From NCBI GenBank assembly GCA_009692275.1, contig SHZL01000194.1:1-5397 (forward strand): a stretch of DNA of 5,397 nt, written 5' to 3'. Shown here piece after piece: positions 1 through 5,397 of this stretch (the first letter of the stretch is position 1; every line of letters starts with the position of its first letter). Made by a program: the position numbers and the translations under genes. Source of the DNA: Lysobacterales bacterium (GTDB lineage Bacteria; Pseudomonadota; Gammaproteobacteria; Xanthomonadales; SZUA-36). The notes below the pieces were generated by a model. That model did no database searches. It was not told the DNA's origin and was given only the letters and a program-made list of their open reading frames with translations.

Positions 1-599
1 TAGTAGGTCATGGTATTGCCTTTGAACAGCGATGGGTCTTGTGTTGCGAAGCCCGGGTCGTTGACCAGGATCAGTACGGTTTTGCCTTTTACATCTACAT
101 CCGCGTAATCGTCCCAGCCATATTCTGGCGCAACGATCCCGTATCCGACAAAAACCACTTCGCTGTTTTCCACCCGGGATTCCGGCACGACGCGGCGGGT
201 TTGCAACACCATCTCTGTTCCGTAGCTTACGAGGCGGTCAGCTTTGGAAAGGTGAAACGTCATTTGCGCCGTGGCCGGATCTGTCGTGGAGGAAACCAGC
301 TCGACTGCTTGCTGATAACTGTCACCAAACATGGGCTGCAGGCCCATGGAACGAAACTGCTTTTCCATGAAAGCCAGGGTCAATTTCTCGCCTTCCGACA
401 TGGGCTCACGTCCGCCGTATGCATCGGAAGAAAGTTCGTTAATGTTGGCCATGATGCGTTCGAGGTCAGTTACCGGGGCGGCGTCATCGAGGCTGATTTC
501 AGCATGCATCTCCGCAACCTGCGGAGCAGCAACGGGTTCCTGGTTACACGCATTCAGTGCCAGCAGGCAGACGACGAGGAGACAGATGCGGAAGAACAT
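1..599 (-). CDS. M28-family metallopeptidase, lipoprotein, 3' end outside window (partial)
   Basis: The first 199 codons of a secreted zinc peptidase-like protein; the gene continues past the left edge. Residues 1-17 form a lipoprotein signal (R4, then a hydrophobic stretch) ending in the lipobox L15-N16-A17-C18; Asn at +2 does not suggest inner-membrane retention, so an outer-membrane anchor is inferred. Residues about 45-92 (INELSSDAYGGREPMSEGE, then an amphipathic helix and MGLQP) are the typical N-terminal part of M28 aminopeptidases. Residues about 146-199 (VVFVGYGIVAPEYGWDDYADVDVKGK, quoted here as VGYGI, EYGWDDY and DVKGK blocks, then VLILVNDPG) match the start of the PA-type insert found in these proteins. 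The zinc ligands would lie further on and are not visible, so activity cannot be judged. The ATG at 599 is preferred because GGAG lies 8 nt upstream; an in-frame ATG at 617 lacks a clear ribosome binding site and would add six residues (MNGVTR). It lies 111 nt after murB. Confidence 0.85.
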   Translation of the reverse strand, partial: MFFRICLLVVCLLALNACNQEPVAAPQVAEMHAEISLDDAAPVTDLERIMANINELSSDAYGGREPMSEGEKLTLAFMEKQFRSMGLQPMFGDSYQQAVELVSSTTDPATAQMTFHLSKADRLVSYGTEMVLQTRRVVPESRVENSEVVFVGYGIVAPEYGWDDYADVDVKGKTVLILVNDPGFATQDPSLFKGNTMTY

Positions 600-710
600 T
601 CGGGTCACTCCATTCATGGAAAAAAACAGGTACGTGTCAAATCTTCATTCCGCGCATATTAAGCCAGATTGTCCGGTGCTGCTTCCCGGTATTGATTCCC
701 GCTCCGCACC

Positions 711-1736
711 CTAGCCAACTTCGGCAAACCTGAAAATTTTCGGTTCTGGTTCCAGTCTCACCCCAAATGTGTCCCACACTCTTGCCTGGACAAGTTGGGC
801 TAATTCCCAAACAGCCAGACCGCTGCACTGGCCCTGGTTCACCAGCACCAGGGCATGCTGACCGGAAACGGCAGCCCCGTTCATCTCAAAGCCTTTCAAA
901 TCGCAGTGCTCAATCAGCCATGCGGCAGAAACCTTGATGCCAGCGCCGCCGGCATCCCAGGAGGGCAGGGCAGGAAAGCGGTCACTTAATTGCTGATACA
1001 AAGTAGCGGGCACCAGGGGGTTCTTGAAGAAACTCCCCGCATTGCCAATTACCGCGGGATCCGGTAGTTTCTTCCGGCGCAATCGGATCACCGCCGCAAA
1101 AACATCGGCCAGGCTTGTGCCCCCGGGCGAAGACTTTTCCAGTTCCGCCGCTAGTCCGGAGTATGCCACCTGGGCAGTGAAATGCTTTTTCAGAATCAGC
1201 CTGGTCGAAGTGATCAGGTACCTGTCGGGTTGTGCAGCTTTGAACAGGCTGTCGCGATAACCGAGCAAACATTCTTGTTTGCTCAAAACCACCCAAGTTG
1301 CAGTATGCCAGTCCCAGGCGGTTACCGAGTCGAGCACTGAGGCCAATTCCACGCCGTACGCGCCAATATTCTGCAGGGGTGCCGCTCCGGCAAGTCCCGG
1401 GATGAGCGCCAGGTTTTCAATGCCCGAAAAGCCACGCGCGACACTCCAGGCAACCAATTCATGCCAGCTTTCTCCGGCGCCGACTTCGAGCAGGACTTCG
1501 TCCGGGTTCTCCCTGCGGATTTCAATACCGGAAAGCCGGTTCAGATACACGATTCCCGGTACGTCTGTTACAAACAGGACATTACTGCCGCCGCCCAGCA
1601 CGAAATCGCGCGCCGGGTCGAAGCCGGGCACTGACAAGAGGTCCTCTTCTGTTTCAATGGTGATGAGAATTCCGGCCCGGGCGGAAATACCGAAGGTGTT
1701 GAGGCGGTCCAGCGGCTGGTTTTCGGCTACTTTCAT
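711..1736 (-). CDS. murB: UDP-N-acetylenolpyruvoylglucosamine reductase (MurB, type I)
   Basis: Cytoplasmic FAD enzyme that reduces UDP-GlcNAc-enolpyruvate to UDP-MurNAc with NADPH, the second committed step of peptidoglycan precursor synthesis. The protein is 341 aa, close to the 342 aa of E. coli MurB. Visible motifs: N-terminal NTFGI (13-17), FAD-binding GGGSNVLF (48-55), IPGLAGAAPLQNIGAYGVE (112-130), GYRDS (159-163) with Y160 and R161, GNAGSFFKNP (231-240) with S235 as the proton donor equivalent to E. coli Ser229, and LEPE (328-331) with E331 equivalent to E. coli Glu325. All expected catalytic residues are present. The YRDS segment and the conserved Tyr mark type I MurB. The start ATG shares ATGA with the pyrD stop, so translation is probably coupled; the only ribosome-binding-like sequence is a weak GGA directly upstream, which fits coupling. 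Identification is secure. Confidence 0.97.
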   Translation of the reverse strand: MKVAENQPLDRLNTFGISARAGILITIETEEDLLSVPGFDPARDFVLGGGSNVLFVTDVPGIVYLNRLSGIEIRRENPDEVLLEVGAGESWHELVAWSVARGFSGIENLALIPGLAGAAPLQNIGAYGVELASVLDSVTAWDWHTATWVVLSKQECLLGYRDSLFKAAQPDRYLITSTRLILKKHFTAQVAYSGLAAELEKSSPGGTSLADVFAAVIRLRRKKLPDPAVIGNAGSFFKNPLVPATLYQQLSDRFPALPSWDAGGAGIKVSAAWLIEHCDLKGFEMNGAAVSGQHALVLVNQGQCSGLAVWELAQLVQARVWDTFGVRLEPEPKIFRFAEVG

Positions 1737-2758
1737 TCCACAGACATGCCGTTGATCGCCTTGAGGCAGTCTTCCACCAATCCGGGGCCCTGATAAATCA
1801 TGCCGGTATAGAACTGCACGAGGTTGGCCCCGAGTTGCAGCTTGTTCACAGCATCCTGGCCGCAGGTGATGCCGCCGACACCGACCAGTGCCATTGTGGC
1901 TGGAAGCTGTTGGCGAAAGGCCTGCAGGATGTGGTCGGCTTTTGGCTTCAGCGGTCTGCCGGACAACCCGCCACTTTCGCCGGCATGCGGCAAGCCGGCA
2001 ACACCCTCCCGGTCAATGGTGGTGTTGGTCGCAATCACCGCATCCATGCGGTTGCTGGCCACTACCCGGGCAATGTCTGCAATCTCAGCAGGCTGCAGGT
2101 CCGGGGCCACCTTCACGGCAATGGGAACGCGGCGGCCATGTTCCCGGGTCAGCAAAACCCTGCGTTGCTCCAGCTGCCCGAGCAGATCCTCCAGCGCGGC
2201 AACCGCCTGCAGGGAGCGAAGGTCCCTGGTATTGGGCGAAGAGATGTTTACCGTGATGTAGCCGGCCCAGGGGTAGACCTTTTCGAGACAGTGCAGGTAG
2301 TCTTCCGCTGCGCGCTCCATGGGTGTATCGGCGTTCTTGCCTATATTGATTCCGAGGATGCCTTTGAAGCGATGCTCCCGCACTCGCTGCACGAGAAAAT
2401 CCACACCTTTGTTGTTAAAGCCGAGGCGGTTGATCAGGGCCTGCTTCTCGGGCAGTCGAAAAACCCGCGGTCTGGGGTTGCCTGGCTGGGGGCGGGGGGT
2501 GATGGTTCCCACTTCCACAAAACCAAAACCCAGGTCCCCCAAGGCTTCAAAATACTCGGCGTTTTTGTCCAGCCCGGCAGCGACGCCAACCGCATTGGGG
2601 AATTCCAGCCCCATGCAATGAACCGGCCGGCCGGGAACTGCACATCGCCGGCGCGTCGCGCCAAGGGTATGAGCCAGGCGCAGGCTTTGCAAGGCAAGCA
2701 GGTGCGCCTGTTCCGGGTCAGTAGCGAAAAGCACTTTCTGGGCGAGCCGGTAAAACAT
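1733..2758 (-). CDS. pyrD: Dihydroorotate dehydrogenase (quinone), class 2
   Basis: FMN enzyme that oxidises dihydroorotate to orotate in pyrimidine synthesis and passes electrons to the quinone pool at the inner membrane face. The protein is 341 aa (E. coli PyrD is 336). The N-terminal residues 1-35, rich in Leu/Ala with MFYRLAQKVLF and DPEQAHLLAL, form the amphipathic membrane and quinone-site extension that defines class 2. Further motifs: AGLDKN (61-66, FMN-contact K65), GTITPRPQPGNPRPR (84-98), INRLGFNNKG (109-118), NISSPNT (171-177) with S174 as the catalytic base typical of class 2 enzymes, KVAPD (216-220) with K216, NTT (245-247), VGGI (294-297) and the phosphate-binding end YTG (318-320 region). 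No key residue is missing. It begins 21 nt after the upstream dehydrogenase gene and overlaps murB by 4 nt, so it is the middle gene of a compact operon. A weak AGG about 10 nt before the ATG is the only ribosome binding site seen. Confidence 0.97.
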   Translation of the reverse strand: MFYRLAQKVLFATDPEQAHLLALQSLRLAHTLGATRRRCAVPGRPVHCMGLEFPNAVGVAAGLDKNAEYFEALGDLGFGFVEVGTITPRPQPGNPRPRVFRLPEKQALINRLGFNNKGVDFLVQRVREHRFKGILGINIGKNADTPMERAAEDYLHCLEKVYPWAGYITVNISSPNTRDLRSLQAVAALEDLLGQLEQRRVLLTREHGRRVPIAVKVAPDLQPAEIADIARVVASNRMDAVIATNTTIDREGVAGLPHAGESGGLSGRPLKPKADHILQAFRQQLPATMALVGVGGITCGQDAVNKLQLGANLVQFYTGMIYQGPGLVEDCLKAINGMSVE

Positions 2759-2779
2759 CAGAGGCTTACCTGGTGGTGT

Positions 2780-4297
2780 TCAAAGGTCAAACTTGATGCC
2801 TTGCGCCAGCGGTAATTCCTTACCCCAGTTGATCGTGTTCGTCTGGCGCCGCATATAGGCCTTCCAGGCGTCGGAACCGGATTCACGCCCGCCGCCGGTT
2901 TCCTTTTCGCCGCCGAATGCGCCTCCAATTTCCGCACCGGAAGTGCCAATATTCACGTTGGCAATACCGCAATCGGAACCGGTTGTAGACAGGAATTGTT
3001 CCGCGTGCCGCATGTCGTTGGTAAAGATGGCTGAGGACAGGCCCTGGCGCACATCGTTCTGCATCGCAATGGCTTCATCCAGAGTGGCGAAAGGTATTAC
3101 ATACAATATCGGGGCAAAGGTTTCCTTCTGCACCACCGGCCAGCTGTTGTTGGCCTTGATGATGGTGGGTTCAACAAAGAAGCCCGGCCGCGTCATCCTT
3201 TTCCCGCCGCACAGGATCTCTCCTCCGGCCGCTCTCGCTTCGGCGACAGCTGCTTCAAACCGGCCAACACTGGAGGCATCCGTCAGCGGCCCCATCAGTG
3301 TTCCCTGTTCCAGCGGATCACCGACACGGACCTGCTGGTAGGCGCTAACCAGCGTGGCGGTCACCTGGTCGAAAACAGATTCGTGAACGAACAGCCGGCG
3401 AGTGGTGGTGCAACGCTGGCCTGCGGTGCCTACCGCACCAAATACAATGCCCGGGATCGCCATTTTGAGGTCGGCGCTCTGGTCCAGGATAATGGCGTTG
3501 TTGCCGCCAAGTTCCAGCAGGCTTCTACCCATCCGGGCGGCCACCCTGGCGCCGACCTGGCAGCCAATAGCAGTGGAACCGGTAAACGACAGCAGGTCAA
3601 CGCGGTTGTCATCGGCGAATTTTTCGGCCAATGCATGGCCAGGCTCCATGAAGCTCAGGAAAATTGGCGGGAATCCTCCCTGCAGCAAGGCGTCGTTGCA
3701 GATGTTCTGTACTGCAATGGCACACAGCGCGCCCTTGGGTGAGGGCTTCCAGACGGTCACGTTGCCGCATATGGCTGCAATGAACGCATTCCATGCCCAA
3801 ACGGCAACGGGAAAATTGAAGGCTGAGATGACGCCAACGACTCCATACGGGTGCCATTGCTCATACATGCGGTGGTGGGGGCGTTCTGAATGCATGGTCA
3901 AACCGTACAGCATGCGTGACTGGCCCAGGGCGAGGTCACCAATGTCGATCATTTCCTGCACTTCTCCGTCGCCCTCAGCCTTGATCTTGCCCATTTCCAG
4001 GCTGACCAGGCTACCTAAATCCGCTTTATTCCGGCGTAGAGCTTCCGTGCACAGCCGAACTGCTTCACCGCGCCTCGGCGCAGGTACCATGCGCCACTCA
4101 GAAAACACGCGACGGGCAGTGGCGATGATCTCTTCGTAATCCTCACCCGATGCACCGTACACACGGGCAATGACGTCACCGTTGGCCGGGTTTATGGACT
4201 CAATGATTCCGTTATCGCGGCTTGTCGACCATTTACCCGGACCAAAGCAGGCTCCGGGATTAGTTTGTTTTATTCCGAGGGCTTGCAGCAACTCCAT
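2780..4297 (-). CDS. amaB: ALDH7-family (antiquitin-type) alpha-aminoadipate semialdehyde / piperideine-6-carboxylate dehydrogenase
   Basis: NAD-dependent cytoplasmic aldehyde dehydrogenase, 505 aa, the usual ALDH7 length. Family features: ISAFNFPVAVWAWN (158-170), cofactor-binding WKPSP (183-187) and FTGS (238-241), general base E262 in LELGGNN, catalytic C296 in GQRC, and ETF (392-394). Antiquitin-specific features are E115 in GEVQE and R295 before the catalytic Cys, equivalent to the human ALDH7A1 substrate-contacting Glu121 and Arg301, and a C-terminus with TSGAEIGGAFGGEK (452-465), GGGRESGSDAWK (468-479) and LPLAQGIKF (495-503), near-identical to ALDH7A1. The inferred role is oxidation of alpha-aminoadipate semialdehyde to alpha-aminoadipate in lysine breakdown; no other lysine gene is in view, so general aldehyde detoxification is possible. 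The ATG at 4297 was chosen because the ALDH7 homology starts there (MELLQALGI) and AGAGGA lies 11 nt upstream; the open frame continuing upstream to 4678 looks non-coding. It heads the operon with pyrD and murB. The family is certain; the symbol follows Pseudomonas usage. Confidence 0.92.
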   Translation of the reverse strand: MELLQALGIKQTNPGACFGPGKWSTSRDNGIIESINPANGDVIARVYGASGEDYEEIIATARRVFSEWRMVPAPRRGEAVRLCTEALRRNKADLGSLVSLEMGKIKAEGDGEVQEMIDIGDLALGQSRMLYGLTMHSERPHHRMYEQWHPYGVVGVISAFNFPVAVWAWNAFIAAICGNVTVWKPSPKGALCAIAVQNICNDALLQGGFPPIFLSFMEPGHALAEKFADDNRVDLLSFTGSTAIGCQVGARVAARMGRSLLELGGNNAIILDQSADLKMAIPGIVFGAVGTAGQRCTTTRRLFVHESVFDQVTATLVSAYQQVRVGDPLEQGTLMGPLTDASSVGRFEAAVAEARAAGGEILCGGKRMTRPGFFVEPTIIKANNSWPVVQKETFAPILYVIPFATLDEAIAMQNDVRQGLSSAIFTNDMRHAEQFLSTTGSDCGIANVNIGTSGAEIGGAFGGEKETGGGRESGSDAWKAYMRRQTNTINWGKELPLAQGIKFDL

Positions 4298-4327
4298 GAT
4301 TTTCACTGTCCTCTTTATAGTTGACCG

Positions 4328-4347
4328 CTGGCAAAAGCCAGGCTGGC
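4328..4347. repeat. Clustered CTGGC / GCCAG / CTGGC inverted repeats in amaB leader
   Basis: Three alternating arms are visible on the plus strand: CTGGC (4328-4332), GCCAG (4337-4341) and CTGGC (4343-4347). The first two can pair around an AAAA loop, and the last two form a near-continuous palindrome with one central base. They lie just downstream of the putative amaB -10, where an operator or a short leader hairpin would be placed. Function is inferred only; such short repeats can occur by chance. Confidence 0.4.
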
Positions 4348-4357
4348 ATAGCGGGGC

Positions 4358-4366
4358 ATTATCGCA
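4358..4366 (-). promoter_or_regulatory. Candidate extended -10 promoter for the amaB-pyrD-murB operon
   Basis: Read on the minus strand, the sequence is TGCGATAAT, a TGn motif followed by GATAAT (5 of 6 to the sigma-70 -10 consensus). Transcription would begin near 4350, giving a leader of about 54 nt before the amaB ATG. No convincing -35 is seen at 16-18 bp spacing, which an extended -10 can tolerate. This is the best candidate in the region, but it is a short motif. Confidence 0.35.
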
Positions 4367-4432
4367 TTCGCCATTCTGCCGTGCACCCCGTCCGAGCGGA
4401 ACAAGCCTTCGGCAGCGATTTTGCAGTGTTCG

Positions 4433-4460
4433 GGAACTCGGCCAGGAGGCCCCGGTCATA
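4433..4460 (+). promoter_or_regulatory. Candidate sigma-E autoregulatory promoter of rpoE
   Basis: GGAACTC (4433-4439) matches six of seven positions of the sigma-E -35 (GGAACTT). After a 16-nt spacer it is followed by TCATA (4456-4460), which resembles the sigma-E -10 (TCAAA or TCTGA-like). Orientation and spacing are right for autoregulation of rpoE, which is well established in E. coli and for AlgU in Pseudomonas. Start of transcription would be near 4466, leaving a leader of roughly 210 nt before the start at 4677, or about 100 nt before the alternative start at 4569. Prediction is from motif inspection only. Confidence 0.5.
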
Positions 4461-4477
4461 GAAAGCGTCAGACCGGG
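4451..4477. repeat. 7-bp perfect inverted repeat CCCGGTC-N13-GACCGGG
   Basis: CCCGGTC (4451-4457) and GACCGGG (4471-4477) are exact reverse complements separated by 13 bp. The left arm covers the start of the putative sigma-E -10 and the right arm lies just after the inferred transcription start, so it could be an operator acting on rpoE. No run of T follows, so it is not a terminator. The two further GACC copies at 4480-4483 and 4488-4491 make the stretch repetitive, and chance similarity in GC-rich DNA cannot be excluded. Confidence 0.45.
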
Positions 4478-4554
4478 TAGACCTCGGGACCGGCCCCGTA
4501 GTTTGGTGGTTGCTCTGAGCGCGCTCGACAATATCAGCATGGTATGCTCAACCA

Positions 4555-4571
4555 GGGAGCCGAAACACATG
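4555..4571 (+). promoter_or_regulatory. Alternative upstream rpoE ribosome binding site and ATG
   Basis: GGGAG (4555-4559) lies 9 nt before an ATG at 4569-4571 that is in frame with rpoE and has no stop codon in between. Used as a start, it would add 36 residues (beginning MTAVSRVSL) before the conserved MSEAQ. The spacing is as good as that of the preferred start, GGAG (4664-4667) 9 nt before 4677. The extra residues do not resemble any known sigma-E N-terminus, so the downstream start is preferred by homology. Confidence 0.35.
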
Positions 4572-4676
4572 ACGGCAGTTAGCAGGGTATCGCTCGATCG
4601 GGCGGATTCCGGGATCGCCCAGCCCACAGCAAACGCGGTGATTTTACAGCGTGCGGCAGAGTTGGAGTGCGAGCGC

Positions 4677-5258
4677 ATGAGCGAAGCGCAAGTTGATCAA
4701 TTGTTGGTTGAGCGGGTTCAGAAAGGCGAGAAACATGCTTTCGACCTGCTGATCAGCAAGTATCAGCACAGGATCATCAGCCTGGTGGGACGTTATGTCC
4801 ATGACCATGCGGAAGCGCAGGATGTAGCGCAAGAAGCGTTTATCAAGGCATACCGCGCTTTGAAGGGCTTTCGCGGAGACAGCGCTTTTTACACCTGGCT
4901 GTACCGGATCGCTATCAATACCGCCAAGAACTGGCTGGTTGCGCAGAAAAGACGGCCGCCATCGTCAGATATCGATGCAGTTGACGCAGAACAATATGAC
5001 ATGGACAGCCGATTGAAGGACAAGGCGACCCCCGAGAACGAGCTCCTGCGCGAAGAAATCAAAAAAACTGTTTACGACACCATCGCCGAATTACCCGAAG
5101 ACCTTCGTACGGCCATCGTGTTGCGGGAAATGGAAGGCATGAGTTATGAAGAAATTGCCGTCACCATGGAATGCCCTATTGGTACCGTCCGTTCGCGAAT
5201 ATTTCGTGCACGGGAAGCTATTGATGACAAACTCAGACCCCTGGTAGAGGGGCGGTGA
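4677..5258 (+). CDS. rpoE: RNA polymerase sigma-E factor (RpoE/AlgU), ECF type
   Basis: Extracytoplasmic-function sigma factor that directs RNA polymerase to envelope-stress promoters once released from its anti-sigma factor. The 193-aa protein matches E. coli RpoE (191 aa) and Pseudomonas AlgU (193 aa) along its whole length. Region 2 spans about residues 8-92, with LVERVQKGE (10-18), DVAQEAFIKAYRAL (49-62) and the promoter-melting and -10 segment FRGDSAFYTWLYRIAINTAK (65-84). RRPPSSD (92-98) opens the linker. Region 4 spans about 125-190, with LPEDLRTAIVLRE (139-151) and a helix-turn-helix at MSYEEIAVTMECPIGTVRSR (155-174) that reads the -35. The ATG at 4677 was chosen because family similarity begins at MSEAQVDQLLVERV and GGAG lies 9 nt upstream. 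It is transcribed with rseA, 23 nt downstream, and probably activates its own promoter at 4433-4460. No key feature is missing. Confidence 0.97.
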   Translation: MSEAQVDQLLVERVQKGEKHAFDLLISKYQHRIISLVGRYVHDHAEAQDVAQEAFIKAYRALKGFRGDSAFYTWLYRIAINTAKNWLVAQKRRPPSSDIDAVDAEQYDMDSRLKDKATPENELLREEIKKTVYDTIAELPEDLRTAIVLREMEGMSYEEIAVTMECPIGTVRSRIFRAREAIDDKLRPLVEGR

Positions 5259-5281
5259 AACCTGGCAGGACACTTACAGAA

Positions 5282-5397
5282 ATGAACATAGAATCCAATG
5301 AGCACCTTTCGTCTTTCATGGACGGTGAATTCAGCGAAGAAACCGGGCGTTTCCTGGTTCGACGACTGGGGGCGGACGACAGCTTGCGCCAGACGTG
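5282..5397 (+). CDS. rseA: Sigma-E negative regulatory protein RseA/MucA-type, 5' part only
   Basis: The first 38 codons of the anti-sigma factor that binds RpoE; the gene is cut by the right edge. Residues 8-16 (HLSSFMDGE) match the start of the RseA/MucA cytoplasmic domain (LSALMDGE in E. coli), whose Asp-Gly-Glu segment contacts sigma-E. The following acidic then basic helix (about 18-30) and the ADDSLRQT stretch fit the same domain. The transmembrane and periplasmic parts, where DegS/AlgW and RseB/MucB would act, lie outside the window. AGGA 11 nt before the ATG is a modest ribosome binding site. The position directly after rpoE is the standard arrangement and is the main support besides the motif. 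Confidence 0.9.
   Translation, partial: MNIESNEHLSSFMDGEFSEETGRFLVRRLGADDSLRQT

Larger units (their letters stand above)
4298..4676. other. Divergent regulatory region between amaB and rpoE
   Basis: A 379-bp region between two divergent starts. I see no protein gene in it other than a possible in-frame extension of rpoE. It holds, from left to right, the amaB ribosome binding site and leader, a CTGGC/GCCAG/CTGGC repeat (4328-4347), an extended -10 facing amaB (4358-4366), a sigma-E-like promoter facing rpoE (4433-4460) overlapped by an inverted repeat (4451-4477), the 10-bp palindrome GAGCGCGCTC (4517-4526), a small inverted repeat AGCAT-GGT-ATGCT (4536-4548), and two candidate rpoE start sites at 4569 and 4677. 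In many gammaproteobacteria the gene divergent from rpoE is nadB; here it is the ALDH7 gene. Confidence 0.8.

Noticed and set aside
621..640. TTGACA-like box (minus strand, 640-635) and a run of six T (626-621) after murB, as promoter or terminator
   Set aside because: No acceptable -10 lies at 16-18 bp from the TTGACA before the M28 start, and no GC-rich hairpin precedes the T run.
656..661. TAATAT on the minus strand as a -10 for the M28 gene
   Set aside because: The hexamer is good, but no -35-like sequence is found at 16-18 bp upstream and there is no TGn extension.
39..662. Plus-strand open frame (207 codons) at the left edge
   Set aside because: It mirrors the M28 lipoprotein gene, whose signal peptide, lipobox, ribosome binding site and family motifs on the minus strand are convincing.
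1835..2815. Long plus-strand open frame (326 codons) opposite pyrD
   Set aside because: It lies wholly antisense to an unmistakable pyrD, its translation shows no domain or motif I recognise, and GC-rich codon bias readily leaves the opposite strand open.
3402..4139. Plus-strand open frame (245 codons) opposite the ALDH7 gene
   Set aside because: Antisense to a region with intact ALDH catalytic motifs; the translation is low in family-like features and looks like a shadow.
4444..4449. Perfect AGGAGG on the plus strand as a ribosome binding site for a small leader ORF
   Set aside because: No ATG, GTG or TTG follows at usable spacing; the triplet at the right distance is ATA. It also lies inside the putative sigma-E promoter spacer.
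4170..4538. Further upstream extension of the rpoE frame
   Set aside because: This part overlaps the amaB coding start and the sigma-E-like promoter; the open frame there appears to be chance.
4298..4678. Upstream extension of the ALDH7 reading frame by 127 codons
   Set aside because: ALDH7 homology and the usual length begin at the ATG at 4297; the extension crosses the putative promoters of both divergent genes and has no sensible protein features.

Overview
The window looks like ordinary gammaproteobacterial chromosome, probably related to the Pseudomonas/Cellvibrio/OM-clade side of the class. The evidence is an RpoE/AlgU-type sigma factor followed directly by an RseA/MucA-type anti-sigma gene, a class 2 (membrane-associated, quinone-linked) PyrD, a type I MurB that aligns well with the E. 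coli enzyme, and a bacterial antiquitin-type (ALDH7) aldehyde dehydrogenase. Genus or species cannot be read from this sequence. No mobile element, CRISPR array, tRNA, rRNA, phage gene or plasmid gene is visible.

Layout. The left four fifths is read from the minus strand. In transcription order it holds an ALDH7-family dehydrogenase (amaB-like, start 4297), pyrD (21 nt downstream), murB (its ATG overlaps the pyrD stop as ATGA), and, after a gap of 111 nt, the 5' part of a lipoprotein of the M28 metallopeptidase family that runs off the left edge. The first three are packed tightly enough to be one operon. The M28 gene may be read through or may have its own promoter. On the plus strand, diverging from amaB across a 379-bp region, are rpoE (start 4677) and, 23 nt after it, the first 38 codons of rseA, cut by the right edge.

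Function. rpoE-rseA is the core of the envelope-stress response: RseA holds sigma-E at the inner membrane until regulated proteolysis releases it. The minus-strand genes are metabolic: oxidation of alpha-aminoadipate semialdehyde (lysine breakdown), dihydroorotate oxidation (pyrimidine synthesis) and UDP-MurNAc formation (peptidoglycan). They share no pathway; the link appears to be operon packing only.

The least explained part is the divergent region 4298-4676. It contains a good match to a sigma-E promoter pointing at rpoE (GGAACT, 16-nt spacer, TCATA), a 7-bp perfect inverted repeat overlapping that promoter's -10, an extended -10 pointing at amaB with a CTGGC/GCCAG/CTGGC repeat just downstream, and a second well-placed ribosome binding site and ATG (4569) in frame with rpoE that would add 36 residues. 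I found no sign of an undescribed biological system; these regulatory details are the points worth a second look.
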